The notes under the pieces were generated by a model. It ran no database searches and was not told the origin of the DNA. It saw only the letters and a list, made by a program, of their open reading frames with translations. A program made the position numbers and the translations under genes. From Synchiropus splendidus (taxonomy: Eukaryota; Chordata; Actinopteri; Syngnathiformes; Callionymidae), in assembly GCF_027744825.2 (NCBI RefSeq), contig NW_026527094.1, forward strand, positions 1 to 64,000: a stretch of DNA of 64,000 bases, in the 5' to 3' direction. Below are positions 37,451 through 51,711 of this stretch, one piece after another (positions within the stretch are counted from its first letter, which is position 1; the number at the start of each line of letters is the position of its first letter).

Positions 37451-38767
37451 TGTGCATTGTGCCATAACTTTTCAGGAAAGCTTCAGAACATGAAATTTTA
37501 ACCTCCCACTATAGCAGAAAGGGTCTTTCTAGTAGTTGCACATCAAATCTAAACTGTCTGAAGTGTTTTTCCAAAGTTATCAACACTTTTATGTTTGGCG
37601 TTCCGAAACCCACCTTATCTCAGGCTGAAAAGCGTTTTTGTGCATTGTGCCATAAGTTTTCAGGGAAGCTTCAGAACATGAAATTTTAACCTCCCACTAT
37701 AGCAGAAAGGGTCTTTCTAGTAGTTGCACATCAAATCTAAGCTGTCTGAAGTGTTTTTCCAAAGTTATCAACACTTTTATGTTTGGCGTTCCGAAACCCA
37801 CCTTATCTCAGGCTGAAAAGCGTTTTTGTGCATTGTGCCATAACTTTTCAGGAAAGCTTCAGAACATGAAATTTTAACCTCCCACTATAGCAGAAAGGGT
37901 CTTTCTAGTAGTTGCACATCAAATCTAAACTGTCTGAAGTGTTTTTCCAAAGTTATCAACACTTTTATGTTTGGCGTTCCGAAACCCACCTTATCTCAGG
38001 CTGAAAAGCGTTTTTGTGCATTGTGCCATAACTTTTCAGGAAAGCTTCAGAACATGAAATTTTAACCTCCCACTATAGCAGAAAGGGTCTTTCTAGTAGT
38101 TGCACATCAAATCTAAACTGTCTGAAGTGTTTTTCCAAAGTTATCAACACTTTTATGTTTGGCGTTCCGAAACCCACCTTATCTCAGGCTGAAAAGCGTT
38201 TTTACGCATTGTGCCATAACTTTTCAGGGAAGCTTCAGAACATGAAATTTTAACCTCCCACTATAGCAGAAAGGGTCTTTCTAGTAGTTGCACATCAAAT
38301 CTAAGCTCTCTGAAGTGTTTTTCGAAAGTTATCAACACTTTTATGTTTGGCGTTCCGAAACCCACCTTATCTCAGGCTGAAAAGCGTTTTTGTGCATTGT
38401 GCCATAACTTTTCAGGGAAGCTTCAGAACATGAAATTTTAACCTCCCACTATAGCAGAAAGGGTCTTTCTAGTAGTTGCACATCAAATCTAAACTGTCTG
38501 AAGTGTTTTTCCAAAGTTATCAACACTTTTATGTTTGGCGTTCCGAAACCCACCTTATCTCAGGCTGAAAAGCGTTTTTGTGCATTGTGCCATAACTTTT
38601 CAGGGAAGCTTCAGAACATGAAATTTTAACCTCCCACTATAGCAGAAAGGGTCTTTCTAGTAGTTGCACATCAAATCTAAACTGTCTGAAGTGTTTTTCC
38701 AAAGTTATCAACACTTTCATGTTTGGCGTTCCGAAACCCACCTTATCTCAGGCTGAAAAGCGTTTTT

Positions 38768-41025
38768 GTGCATTGTGCCATAACTTTTCAGGGAAGCTTC
38801 AGAACATGAAATTTTAACCTCCCACTATAGCAGAAAGGGTCTTTCTAGTAGTTGCACATCAAATCTAAGCTGTCTGAAGTGTTTTTCAAAAGTTATCAAC
38901 ACTTTTATGTTTGGCGTTCCGAAACCCACCTTATCTCAGGCTGAAAAGCGTTTTTGTGCATTGTGCCATAACTTTTCAGGAAAGCTTCAGAACATGAAAT
39001 TTTAACCTCCCACTATAGCAGAAAGGGTCTTTCTAAGTAGGTGCACATCAAATCTAAGCTGTCTGAAGTGTTTTTCGAAAGTTATCAACACTTTTATGTT
39101 TGGCGTTCCGAAACCCACCTTATCTCAGGCTGAAAAGCGTTTTTGTGCATTGTGCCATAACTTTTCAGGGAAGCTTCAGAACATGAAATTTTAACCTCCC
39201 ACTATAGCAGAAAGGGTCTTTCTAGTAGTTGCACATCGAATCTAAACTGTCTGAAGTGTTTTTCCAAAGTTATTAACACTTTTATGTTTGGCGTTCCGAA
39301 ACCCACCTTATCTCAGGCTGAAAAGCGTTTTTGTGCATTGTGCCATAACTTTTCAGGGAAGCTTCAGAACATGAAATTTTAACCTCCCACTATAGCAGAA
39401 AGGGTCTTTCTAGTAGTTGCACATCAAATCTAAACTATCTGAAGTGTTTTTCCAAAGTTATTAACACTTTTATGTTTGGCGTTCCGAAACCCACCTTATC
39501 TCAGGCTGAAAAGCGTTTTTGTGCATTGTGCCATAACTTTTCAGGGAAGCTTCAGAACATGAAATTTTAACCTCCCACTATAGCAGAAAGGGTCTTTCTA
39601 GTAGTTGCACATCAAATCTAAACTGTCTGAAGTGTTTTTCCAAAGTTATCAACACTTTTATGTTTGGCGTTCCGAAACCCACCTTATCTCAGGCTGAAAA
39701 GCGTTTTTACGCATTGTGCCATAACTTTTCAGGGAAGCTTCAGAACATGAAATTTTAACCTCCCACTATAGCAGAAAGGGTCTTTCTAGTAGGTGCACAT
39801 CAAATCTAAGCTGTCTGAAGTGTTTTTCGAAAGTTATCAACACTTTTATGTTTGGCGTTCCGAAACCCACCTTATCTCAGGCTGAAAAGCGTTTTTGTGC
39901 ATTGTGCCATAACTTTTCAGGGAAGCTTCAGAACATGAAATTTTAACCTCCCACTATAGCAGAAAGGGTCTTTCTAGTAGTTGCACATCAAATCTAAGCT
40001 GTCTGAAGTGTTTTTCAAAAGTTATCAACACTTTTATGTTTGGCGTTCCGAAACCCACCTTATCTCAGGCTGAAAAGCGTTTTTGTGCATTGTGCCATAA
40101 CTTTTCAGGAAAGCTTCAGAACATGAAATTTTAACCTCCCACTATAGCAGAAAGGGTCTTTCTAAGTAGGTGCACATCAAATCTAAGCTGTCTGAAGTGT
40201 TTTTCGAAAGTTATCAACACTTTTATGTTTGGCGTTCCGAAACCCACCTTATCTCAGGCTGAAAAGCGTTTTTGTGCATTGTGCCATAACTTTTCAGGGA
40301 AGCTTCAGAACATGAAATTTTAACCTCCCACTATAGCAGAAAGGGTCTTTCTAGTAGTTGCACATCGAATCTAAACTGTCTGAAGTGTTTTTCCAAAGTT
40401 ATTAACACTTTTATGTTTGGCGTTCCGAAACCCACCTTATCTCAGGCTGAAAAGCGTTTTTGTGCATTGTGCCATAACTTTTCAGGGAAGCTTCAGAACA
40501 TGAAATTTTAACCTCCCACTATAGCAGAAAGGGTCTTTCTAGTAGTTGCACATCAAATCTAAACTATCTGAAGTGTTTTTCCAAAGTTATTAACACTTTT
40601 ATGTTTGGCGTTCCGAAACCCACCTTATCTCAGGCTGAAAAGCGTTTTTGTGCATTGTGCCATAACTTTTCAGGGAAGCTTCAGAACATGAAATTTTAAC
40701 CTCCCACTATAGCAGAAAGGGTCTTTCTAGTAGTTGCACATCAAATCTAAACTGTCTGAAGTGTTTTTCCAAAGTTATCAACACTTTTATGTTTGGCGTT
40801 CCGAAACCCACCTTATCTCAGGCTGAAAAGCGTTTTTACGCATTGTGCCATAACTTTTCAGGGAAGCTTCAGAACATGAAATTTTAACCTCCCACTATAG
40901 CAGAAAGGGTCTTTCTAGTAGGTGCACATCAAATCTAAGCTGTCTGAAGTGTTTTTCGAAAGTTATCAACACTTTTATGTTTGGCGTTCCGAAACCCACC
41001 TTATCTCAGGCTGAAAAGCGTTTTT
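38768..41025. repeat. 6-monomer (1,129 bp) tandem duplication, first occurrence
   Basis: Copies are about 38,768-39,896 and 39,897-41,025. Each carries one 189-bp monomer with an extra A (CTAAGTAGG at 39,033 and 40,162), one CATCGAATC and one AAACTATCTG. The unit is 6 x 188 plus 1. The block ends where two AC-type monomers stand side by side (40,838 and 41,026), the only such adjacency noticed. Confidence 0.8.
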
Positions 41026-41965
41026 ACGCATTGTGCCATAACTTTTCAGGGAAGCTTCAGAACATGAAATTTTAACCTCCCACTATAGCAGAAAGGGTCT
41101 TTCTAGTAGGTGCACATCAAATCTAAGCTCTCTGAAGTGTTTTTCGAAAGTTATCAACACTTTTATGTTTGGCGTTCCGAAACCCACCTTATCTCAGGCT
41201 GAAAAGCGTTTTTGTGCATTGTGCCATAACTTTTCAGGGAAGCTTCAGAACATGAAATTTTAACCTCCCACTATAGCAGAAAGGGTCTTTCTAGTAGTTG
41301 CACATCAAATCTAAACTGTCTGAAGTGTTTTTCCAAAGTTATCAACACTTTTATGTTTGGCGTTCCGAAACCCACCTTATCTCAGGCTGAAAAGCGTTTT
41401 TGTGCATTGTGCCATAACTTTTCAGGGAAGCTTCAGAACATGAAATTTTAACCTCCCACTATAGCAGAAAGGGTCTTTCTAGTAGTTGCACATCAAATCT
41501 AAACTGTCTGAAGTGTTTTTCCAAAGTTATCAACACTTTCATGTTTGGCGTTCCGAAACCCACCTTATCTCAGGCTGAAAAGCGTTTTTGTGCATTGTGC
41601 CATAACTTTTCAGGGAAGCTTCAGAACATGAAATTTTAACCTCCCACTATAGCAGAAAGGGTCTTTCTAGTAGTTGCACATCAAATCTAAACTGTCTGAA
41701 GTGTTTTTCCAAAGTTATCAACACTTTTATGTTTGGCGTTCCGAAACCCACCTTATCTCAGGCTGAAAAGCGTTTTTGTGCATTGTGCCATAACTTTTCA
41801 GGGAAGCTTCAGAACATGAAATTTTAACCTCCCACTATAGCAGAAAGGGTCTTTCTAGTAGTTGCACATCAAATCTAAACTGTCTGAAGTGTTTTTCCAA
41901 AGTTATCAACACTTTCATGTTTGGCGTTCCGAAACCCACCTTATCTCAGGCTGAAAAGCGTTTTT

Positions 41966-44223
41966 GTGCATTGTGCCATAACTTTTCAGGGAAGCTTCAG
42001 AACATGAAATTTTAACCTCCCACTATAGCAGAAAGGGTCTTTCTAGTAGTTGCACATCAAATCTAAGCTGTCTGAAGTGTTTTTCAAAAGTTATCAACAC
42101 TTTTATGTTTGGCGTTCCGAAACCCACCTTATCTCTGGCTGAAAAGCGTTTTTGTGCATTGTGCCATAACTTTTCAGGAAAGCTTCAGAACATGAAATTT
42201 TAACCTCCCACTATAGCAGAAAGGGTCTTTCTAAGTAGGTGCACATCAAATCTAAGCTGTCTGAAGTGTTTTTCGAAAGTTATCAACACTTTTATGTTTG
42301 GCGTTCCGAAACCCACCTTATCTCAGGCTGAAAAGCGTTTTTGTGCATTGTGCCATAACTTTTCAGGGAAGCTTCAGAACATGAAATTTTAACCTCCCAC
42401 TATAGCAGAAAGGGTCTTTCTAGTAGTTGCACATCGAATCTAAACTGTCTGAAGTGTTTTTCCAAAGTTATTAACACTTTTATGTTTGGCGTTCCGAAAC
42501 CCACCTTATCTCAGGCTGAAAAGCGTTTTTGTGCATTGTGCCATAACTTTTCAGGGAAGCTTCAGAACATGAAATTTTAACCTCCCACTATAGCAGAAAG
42601 GGTCTTTCTAGTAGTTGCACATCAAATCTAAACTATCTGAAGTGTTTTTCCAAAGTTATTAACACTTTTATGTTTGGCGTTCCGAAACCCACCTTATCTC
42701 AGGCTGAAAAGCGTTTTTGTGCATTGTGCCATAACTTTTCAGGGAAGCTTCAGAACATGAAATTTTAACCTCCCACTATAGCAGAAAGGGTCTTTCTAGT
42801 AGTTGCACATCAAATCTAAACTGTCTGAAGTGTTTTTCCAAAGTTATCAACACTTTTATGTTTGGCGTTCCGAAACCCACCTTATCTCAGGCTGAAAAGC
42901 GTTTTTACGCATTGTGCCATAACTTTTCAGGGAAGCTTCAGAACATGAAATTTTAACCTCCCACTATAGCAGAAAGGGTCTTTCTAGTAGGTGCACATCA
43001 AATCTAAGCTGTCTGAAGTGTTTTTCGAAAGTTATCAACACTTTTATGTTTGGCGTTCCGAAACCCACCTTATCTCAGGCTGAAAAGCGTTTTTGTGCAT
43101 TGTGCCATAACTTTTCAGGGAAGCTTCAGAACATGAAATTTTAACCTCCCACTATAGCAGAAAGGGTCTTTCTAGTAGTTGCACATCAAATCTAAGCTGT
43201 CTGAAGTGTTTTTCAAAAGTTATCAACACTTTTATGTTTGGCGTTCCGAAACCCACCTTATCTCAGGCTGAAAAGCGTTTTTGTGCATTGTGCCATAACT
43301 TTTCAGGAAAGCTTCAGAACATGAAATTTTAACCTCCCACTATAGCAGAAAGGGTCTTTCTAAGTAGGTGCACATCAAATCTAAGCTGTCTGAAGTGTTT
43401 TTCGAAAGTTATCAACACTTTTATGTTTGGCGTTCCGAAACCCACCTTATCTCAGGCTGAAAAGCGTTTTTGTGCATTGTGCCATAACTTTTCAGGGAAG
43501 CTTCAGAACATGAAATTTTAACCTCCCACTATAGCAGAAAGGGTCTTTCTAGTAGTTGCACATCGAATCTAAACTGTCTGAAGTGTTTTTCCAAAGTTAT
43601 TAACACTTTTATGTTTGGCGTTCCGAAACCCACCTTATCTCAGGCTGAAAAGCGTTTTTGTGCATTGTGCCATAACTTTTCAGGGAAGCTTCAGAACATG
43701 AAATTTTAACCTCCCACTATAGCAGAAAGGGTCTTTCTAGTAGTTGCACATCAAATCTAAACTATCTGAAGTGTTTTTCCAAAGTTATTAACACTTTTAT
43801 GTTTGGCGTTCCGAAACCCACCTTATCTCAGGCTGAAAAGCGTTTTTGTGCATTGTGCCATAACTTTTCAGGGAAGCTTCAGAACATGAAATTTTAACCT
43901 CCCACTATAGCAGAAAGGGTCTTTCTAGTAGTTGCACATCAAATCTAAACTGTCTGAAGTGTTTTTCCAAAGTTATCAACACTTTTATGTTTGGCGTTCC
44001 GAAACCCACCTTATCTCAGGCTGAAAAGCGTTTTTACGCATTGTGCCATAACTTTTCAGGGAAGCTTCAGAACATGAAATTTTAACCTCCCACTTTAGCA
44101 GAAAGGGTCTTTCTAGTAGGTGCACATCAAATCTAAGCTGTCTGAAGTGTTTTTCGAAAGTTATCAACACTTTTATGTTTGGCGTTCCGAAACCCACCTT
44201 ATCTCAGGCTGAAAAGCGTTTTT
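41966..44223. repeat. 6-monomer (1,129 bp) tandem duplication, second occurrence
   Basis: Copies are about 41,966-43,094 and 43,095-44,223, with the same 189-bp insertion monomers (42,231 and 43,360). It reproduces the first pair at offset 3,198, so the 6-monomer duplication came first and the 17-monomer event copied it. Confidence 0.8.
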
Positions 44224-45289
44224 GTGCATTGTGCCATAACTTTTCAGGGAAGCTTCAGAACATGAAATTTTAACCTCCCACTATAGCAGAAAGGGTCTTT
44301 CTAGTAGTTGCACATCAAATCTAAGCTGTCTGAAGTGTTTTTCAAAAGTTATCAACACTTTTATGTTTGGCGTTCCGAAACCCACCTTATCTCAGGCTGA
44401 AAAGCGTTTTTGTGCATTGTGCCATAACTTTTCAGGAAAGCTTCAGAACATGAAATTTTAACCTCCCACTATAGCAGAAAGGGTCTTTCTAGTAGTTGCA
44501 CATCAAATCTAAACTGTCTGAAGTGTTTTTCCAAAGTTATCAACACTTTTATGTTTGGCGTTCCGAAACCCACCTTATCTCAGGCTGAAAAGCGTTTTTA
44601 CGCATTGTGCCATAACTTTTCAGGGAAGCTTCAGAACATGAAATTTTAACCTCCCACTATAGCAGAAAGGGTCTTTCTAGTAGGTGCACATCAAATCTAA
44701 GCTCTCTGAAGTGTTTTTCGAAAGTTATCAACACTTTTATGTTTGGCGTTCCGAAACCCACCTTATCTCAGGCTGAAAAGCGTTTTTGTGCATTGTGCCA
44801 TAACTTTTCATGAAAGCTTCAGAACATGAAATTTTAACCTCCCACTATAGCAGAAAGGGTCTTTCTAGTAGTTGCACATCAAATCTAAACTGTCTGAAGT
44901 GTTTTTCCAAAGTTATTAACACTTTTATGTTTGGCGTTCCGAAACCCACCTTATCTCAGGCTGAAAAGCGTTTTTACGCATTGTGCCATAACTTTTCAGG
45001 GAAGCTTCAGAACATGAAATTTTAACCTCCCACTATAGCAGAAAGGGTCTTTCTAGTAGTTGCACATCAAATCTAAACTGTCTGAAGTGTTTTTCCAAAG
45101 TTATCAACACTTTTATGTTTGGCGTTCCGAAACCCACCTTATCTCAGGCTGAAAAGCGTTTTTGTGCATTGTGCCATAACTTTTCAGGGAAGCTTCAGAA
45201 CATGAAATTTTAACCTCCCACTATAGCAGAAAGGGTCTTTCTAGTAGTTGCACATCAAATCTAAGCTGTCTGAAGTGTTTTTCAAAAGT

Positions 45290-47983
45290 TATCAACACTT
45301 TTATGTTTGGCGTTCCGAAACCCACCTTATCTCAGGCTGAAAAGCGTTTTTGTGCATTGTGCCATAACTTTTCAGGAAAGCTTCAGAACATGAAATTTTA
45401 ACCTCCCACTATAGCAGAAAGGGTCTTTCTAGTAGTTGCACATCAAATCTAAACTGTCTGAAGTGTTTTTCCAAAGTTATCAACACTTTTATGTTTGGCG
45501 TTCCGAAACCCACCTTATCTCAGGCTGAAAAGCGTTTTTACGCATTGTGCCATAACTTTTCAGGGAAGCTTCAGAACATGAAATTTTAACCTCCCACTAT
45601 AGCAGAAAGGGTCTTTCTAGTAGGTGCACATCAAATCTAAGCTCTCTGAAGTGTTTTTCGAAAGTTATCAACACTTTTATGTTTGGCGTTCCGAAACCCA
45701 CCTTATCTCAGGCTGAAAAGCGTTTTTGTGCATTGTGCCATAACTTTTCAGGGAAGCTTCAGAACATGAAATTTTAACCTCCCACTATAGCAGAAAGGGT
45801 CTTTCTAGTAGTTGCACATCAAATCTAAACTGTCTGAAGTGTTTTTCCAAAGTTATTAACACTTTTATGTTTGGCGTTCCGAAACCCACCTTATCTCAGG
45901 CTGAAAAGCGTTTTTGTGCATTGTGCCATAACTTTTCAGGGAAGCTTCAGAACATGAAATTTTAACCTCCCACTATAGCAGAAAGGGTCTTTCTAGTAGT
46001 TGCACATCAAATCTAAACTGTCTGAAGTGTTTTTCCAAAGTTATCAACACTTTTATGTTTGGCGTTCCGAAACCCACCTTATCTCAGGCTGAAAAGCGTT
46101 TTTACGCATTGTGCCATAACTTTTCAGGGAAGCTTCAGAACATGAAATTTTAACCTCCCACTATAGCAGAAAGGGTCTTTCTAGTAGGTGCACATCAAAT
46201 CTAAGCTGTCTGAAGTGTTTTTCGAAAGTTATCAACACTTTTATGTTTGGCGTTCCGAAACCCACCTTATCTCAGGCTGAAAAGCGTTTTTGTGCATTGT
46301 GCCATAACTTTTCAGGGAAGCTTCAGAACATGAAATTTTAACCTCCCACTATAGCAGAAAGGGTCTTTCTAGTAGTTGCACATCAAATCTAAACTGTCTG
46401 AAGTGTTTTTCCAAAGTTATTAACACTTTTATGTTTGGCGTTCCGAAACCCACCTTATCTCAGGCTGAAAAGCGTTTTTGTGCATTGTGCCATAACTTTT
46501 CAGGGAAGCTTCAGAACATGAAATTTTAACCTCCCACTATAGCAGAAAGGGTCTTTCTAGTAGTTGCACATCAAATCTAAACTGTCTGAAGTGTTTTTCC
46601 AAAGTTATCAACACTTTTATGTTTGGCGTTCCGAAACCCACCTTATCTCAGGCTGAAAAGCGTTTTTGTGCATTGTGCCATAACTTTTCAGGAAAGCTTC
46701 AGAACATGAAATTTTAACCTCCCACTATAGCAGAAAGGGTCTTTCTAGTAGTTGCACATCAAATCTAAACTGTCTGAAGTGTTTTTCCAAAGTTATCAAC
46801 ACTTTTATGTTTGGCGTTCCGAAACCCACCTTATCTCAGGCTGAAAAGCGTTTTTACGCATTGTGCCATAACTTTTCAGGGAAGCTTCAGAACATGAAAT
46901 TTTAACCTCCCACTATAGCAGAAAGGGTCTTTCTAGTAGGTGCACATCAAATCTAAGCTCTCTGAAGTGTTTTTCGAAAGTTATCAACACTTTTATGTTT
47001 GGCGTTCCGAAACCCACCTTATCTCAGGCTGAAAAGCGTTTTTGTGCATTGTGCCATAACTTTTCAGGGAAGCTTCAGAACATGAAATTTTAACCTCCCA
47101 CTATAGCAGAAAGGGTCTTTCTAGTAGTTGCACATCAAATCTAAACTGTCTGAAGTGTTTTTCCAAAGTTATTAACACTTTTATGTTTGGCGTTCCGAAA
47201 CCCACCTTATCTCAGGCTGAAAAGCGTTTTTGTGCATTGTGCCATAACTTTTCAGGGAAGCTTCAGAACATGAAATTTTAACCTCCCACTATAGCAGAAA
47301 GGGTCTTTCTAGTAGTTGCACATCAAATCTAAACTGTCTGAAGTGTTTTTCCAAAGTTATCAACACTTTTATGTTTGGCGTTCCGAAACCCACCTTATCT
47401 CAGGCTGAAAAGCGTTTTTACGCATTGTGCCATAACTTTTCAGGGAAGCTTCAGAACATGAAATTTTAACCTCCCACTATAGCAGAAAGGGTCTTTCTAG
47501 TAGGTGCACATCAAATCTAAGCTGTCTGAAGTGTTTTTCGAAAGTTATCAACACTTTTATGTTTGGCGTTCCGAAACCCACCTTATCTCAGGCTGAAAAG
47601 CGTTTTTGTGCATTGTGCCATAACTTTTCAGGGAAGCTTCAGAACATGAAATTTTAACCTCCCACTATAGCAGAAAGGGTCTTTCTAGTAGTTGCACATC
47701 AAATCTAAACTGTCTGAAGTGTTTTTCCAAAGTTATTAACACTTTTATGTTTGGCGTTCCGAAACCCACCTTATCTCAGGCTGAAAAGCGTTTTTGTGCA
47801 TTGTGCCATAACTTTTCAGGGAAGCTTCAGAACATGAAATTTTAACCTCCCACTATAGCAGAAAGGGTCTTTCTAGTAGTTGCACATCAAATCTAAACTG
47901 TCTGAAGTGTTTTTCCAAAGTTATCAACACTTTTATGTTTGGCGTTCCGAAACCCACCTTATCTCAGGCTGAAAAGCGTTTTT
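45290..47983. repeat. 7-monomer (1,316 bp) tandem duplication
   Basis: 45,290-46,667 matches 46,606-47,983. AC-type monomers at 45,540 and 46,104 recur at 46,856 and 47,420 with the same intermediate subtypes. A further 3-monomer step (47,420 to 47,984) follows. No strong private marker is shared, so this rests on subtype order only. Confidence 0.5.
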
Positions 47984-50900
47984 ACGCATTGTGCCATAAC
48001 TTTTCAGGGAAGCTTCAGAACATGAAATTTTAACCTCCCACTATAGCAGAAAGGGTCTTTCTAGTAGGTGCACATCAAATCTAAGCTGTCTGAAGTGTTT
48101 TTCGAAAGTTATCAACACTTTTATGTTTGGCGTTCCGAAACCCACCTTATCTCAGGCTGAAAAGCGTTTTTGTGCATTGTGCCATAACTTTTCAGGGAAG
48201 CTTCAGAACATGAAATTTTAACCTCCCACTATAGCAGAAAGGGTCTTTCTAGTAGTTGCACATCAAATCTAAGCTGTCTGAAGTGTTTTTCAAAAGTTAT
48301 CAACACTTTTATGTTTGGCGTTCCGAAACCCACCTTATCTCAGGCTGAAAAGCGTTTTTGTGCATTGTGCCATAACTTTTCAGGGAAGCTTCAGAACATG
48401 AAATTTTAACCTCCCACTATAGCAGAAAGGGTCTTTCTAGTAGTTGCACATCAAATCTAAACTGTCTGAAGTGTTTTTCCAAAGTTATTAACACTTTTAT
48501 GTTTGGCGTTCCGAAACCCACCTTATCTCAGGCTGAAAAGCATTTTTGTGCATTGTGCCATAACTTTTCAGGGAAGCTTCAGAACATGAAATTTTAACCT
48601 CCCACTATAGCAGAAAGGGTCTTTCTAGTAGTTGCACATCAAATCTAAACTGTCTGAAGTGTTTTTCCAAAGTTATCAACACTTTTATGTTTGGCGTTCC
48701 GAAACCCACCTTATCTCAGGCTGAAAAGCGTTTTTACGCATTGTGCCATAACTTTTCAGGGAAGCTTCAGAACATGAAATTTTAACCTCCCACTAAAGCA
48801 GAAAGGGTCTTTCTAGTAGGTGCACATCAAATCTAAGCTGTCTGAAGTGTTTTTCGAAAGTTATCAACACTTTTATGTTTGGCGTTCCGAAACCCACCTT
48901 ATCTCAGGCTGAAAAGCGTTTTTGTGCATTGTGCCATAACTTTTCAGGGAAGCTTCAGAACATGAAATTTTAACCTCCCACTATAGCAGAAAGGGTCTTT
49001 CTAGTAGTTGCACATCAAATCTAAACTGTCTGAAGTGTTTTTCCAAAGTTATCAACACTTTTATGTTTGGCGTTCCGAAACCCACCTTATCTCAGGCTGA
49101 AAAGCGTTTTTGTGCATTGTGCCATAACTTTTCAGGGAAGCTTCAGAACATGAAATTTTAACCTCCCACTATAGCAGAAAGGGTCTTTCTAGTAGTTGCA
49201 CATCAAATCTAAACTGTCTGAAGTGTTTTTCCAAAGTTATCAACACTTTTATGTTTGGCGTTCCGAAACCCACCTTATCTCAGGCTGAAAAGCGTTTTTG
49301 TGCATTGTGCCATAACTTTTCAGGGAAGCTTCAGAACATGAAATTTTAACCTCCCACTATAGCAGAAAGGGTCTTTCTAGTAGTTGCACATCAAATCTAA
49401 GCTGTCTGAAGTGTTTTTCAAAAGTTATCAACACTTTTATGTTTGGCGTTCCGAAACCCACCTTATCTCAGGCTGAAAAGCGTTTTTGTGCATTGTGCCA
49501 TAACTTTTCAGGAAAGCTTCAGAACATGAAATTTTAACCTCCCACTATAGCAGAAAGGGTCTTTCTAGTAGTTGCACATCAAATCTAAACTGTCTGAAGT
49601 GTTTTTCCAAAGTTATCAACACTTTTATGTTTGGCGTTCCGAAACCCACCTTATCTCAGGCTGAAAAGCGTTTTTACGCATTGTGCCATAACTTTTCAGG
49701 GAAGCTTCAGAACATGAAATTTTAACCTCCCACTATAGCAGAAAGGGTCTTTCTAGTAGGTGCACATCAAATCTAAGCTCTCTGAAGTGTTTTTCGAAAG
49801 TTATCAACACTTTTATGTTTGGCGTTCCGAAACCCACCTTATCTCAGGCTGAAAAGCGTTTTTGTGCATTGTGCCATAACTTTTCAGGGAAGCTTCAGAA
49901 CAGGAAATTTTAACCTCCCACTATAGCAGAAAGGGTCTTTCTAGTAGTTGCACATCAAATCTAAACTGTCTGAAGTGTTTTTCCAAAGTTATCAACACTT
50001 TTATGTTTGGCGTTCCGAAACCCACCTTATCTCAGGCTGAAAAGCGTTTTTGTGCATTGTGCCATAACTTTTCAGGGAAGCTTCAGAACATGAAATTTTA
50101 ACCTCCCACTATAGCAGAAAGGGTCTTTCTAGTAGTTGCACATCAAATCTAAGCTGTCTGAAGTGTTTTTCAAAAGTTATTAACACTTTTATGTTTGGCG
50201 TTCCGAAACCCACCTTATCTCAGGCTGAAAAGCGTTTTTGTGCATTGTGCCATAACTTTTCAGGAAAGCTTCAGAACATGAAATTTTAACCTCCCACTAT
50301 AGCAGAAAGGGTCTTTCTAGTAGTTGCACATCAAATCTAAACTGTCTGAAGTGTTTTTCCAAAGTTATCAACACTTTTATGTTTGGCGTTCCGAAACCCA
50401 CCTTATCTCAGGCTGAAAAGCGTTTTTACGCATTGTGCCATAACTTTTCAGGGAAGCTTCAGAACATGAAATTTTAACCTCCCACTATAGCAGAAAGGGT
50501 CTTTCTAGTAGGTGCACATCAAATCTAAGCTCTCTGAAGTGTTTTTCGAAAGTTATCAACACTTTTATGTTTGGCGTTCCGAAACCCACCTTATCTCAGG
50601 CTGAAAAGCGTTTTTGTGCATTGTGCCATAACTTTTCAGGGAAGCTTCAGAACATGAAATTTTAACCTCCCACTATAGCAGAAAGGGTCTTTCTAGTAGT
50701 TGCACATCAAATCTAAACTGTCTGAAGTGTTTTTCCAAAGTTATTAACACTTTTATGTTTGGCGTTCCGAAACCCACCTTATCTCAGGCTGAAAAGCGTT
50801 TTTGTGCATTGTGCCATAACTTTTCAGGGAAGCTTCAGAACATGAAATTTTAACCTCCCACTATAGCAGAAAGGGTCTTTCTAGTAGTTGCACATCAAAT

Positions 50901-51711
50901 CTAAACTGTCTGAAGTGTTTTTCCAAAGTTATCAACACTTTTATGTTTGGCGTTCCGAAACCCACCTTATCTCAGGCTGAAAAGCGTTTTTACGCATTGT
51001 GCCATAACTTTTCAGGGAAGCTTCAGAACATGAAATTTTAACGTCCCACTATAGCAGAAAGGGTCTTTCTAGTAGGTGCACATCAAATCTAAGCTGTCTG
51101 AAGTGTTTTTCGAAAGTTATCAACACTTTTATGTTTGGCGTTCCGAAACCCACCTTATCTCAGGCTGAAAGGCGTTTTTGTGCATTGTGCCATAACTTTT
51201 CAGGGAAGCTTCAGAACATGAAATTTTAACCTCCCACTATAGCAGAAAGGGTCTTTCTAGTAGTTGCACATCAAATCTAAGCTGTCTGAAGTGTTTTTCC
51301 AAAGTTATCAACACTTTTATGTTTGGCGTTCCGAAACCCACCTTATCTCAGGCTGAAAAGCGTTTTTACGCATTGTGCCATAACTTTTCAGGGAAGCTTC
51401 AGAACATGAAATTTTAACCTCCCACTATAGCAGAAAGGGTCTTTCTAGTAGGTGCACATCAAATCTAAGCTCTCTGAAGTGTTTTTCGAAAGTTATCAAC
51501 ACTTTTATGTTTGGCGTTCCGAAACCCACCTTATCTCAGGCTGAAAAGCGTTTTTCTGCATTGTGCCATAACTTTTCAGGAAAGCTTCAGAACATGAAAT
51601 TTTAACCTCCCACTATAGCAGAAAGGGTCTTTCTAGTAGGTGCACATCAAATCTAAGCTCTCTGAAGTGTTTTTCGAAAGTTATCAACACTTTTATGTTT
51701 GGCGTTCCGAA

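Larger units (their letters stand above)
38335..44223. repeat. 17-monomer duplication (offset 3,198 bp)
   Basis: 38,335-41,025 matches 41,533-44,223. The offset is 17 x 188 plus 2, because two 1-bp insertions lie between the copies. Markers are CTTTCAT (38,714 and 41,912), CTAAGTAGG (39,033 and 42,231; 40,162 and 43,360), CATCGAATC and AAACTATCTG. Private changes are TCTCTGG near 42,135 and CTTTAG near 44,095 in the second copy. The block holds a smaller 6-monomer duplication inside each half. Confidence 0.8.
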
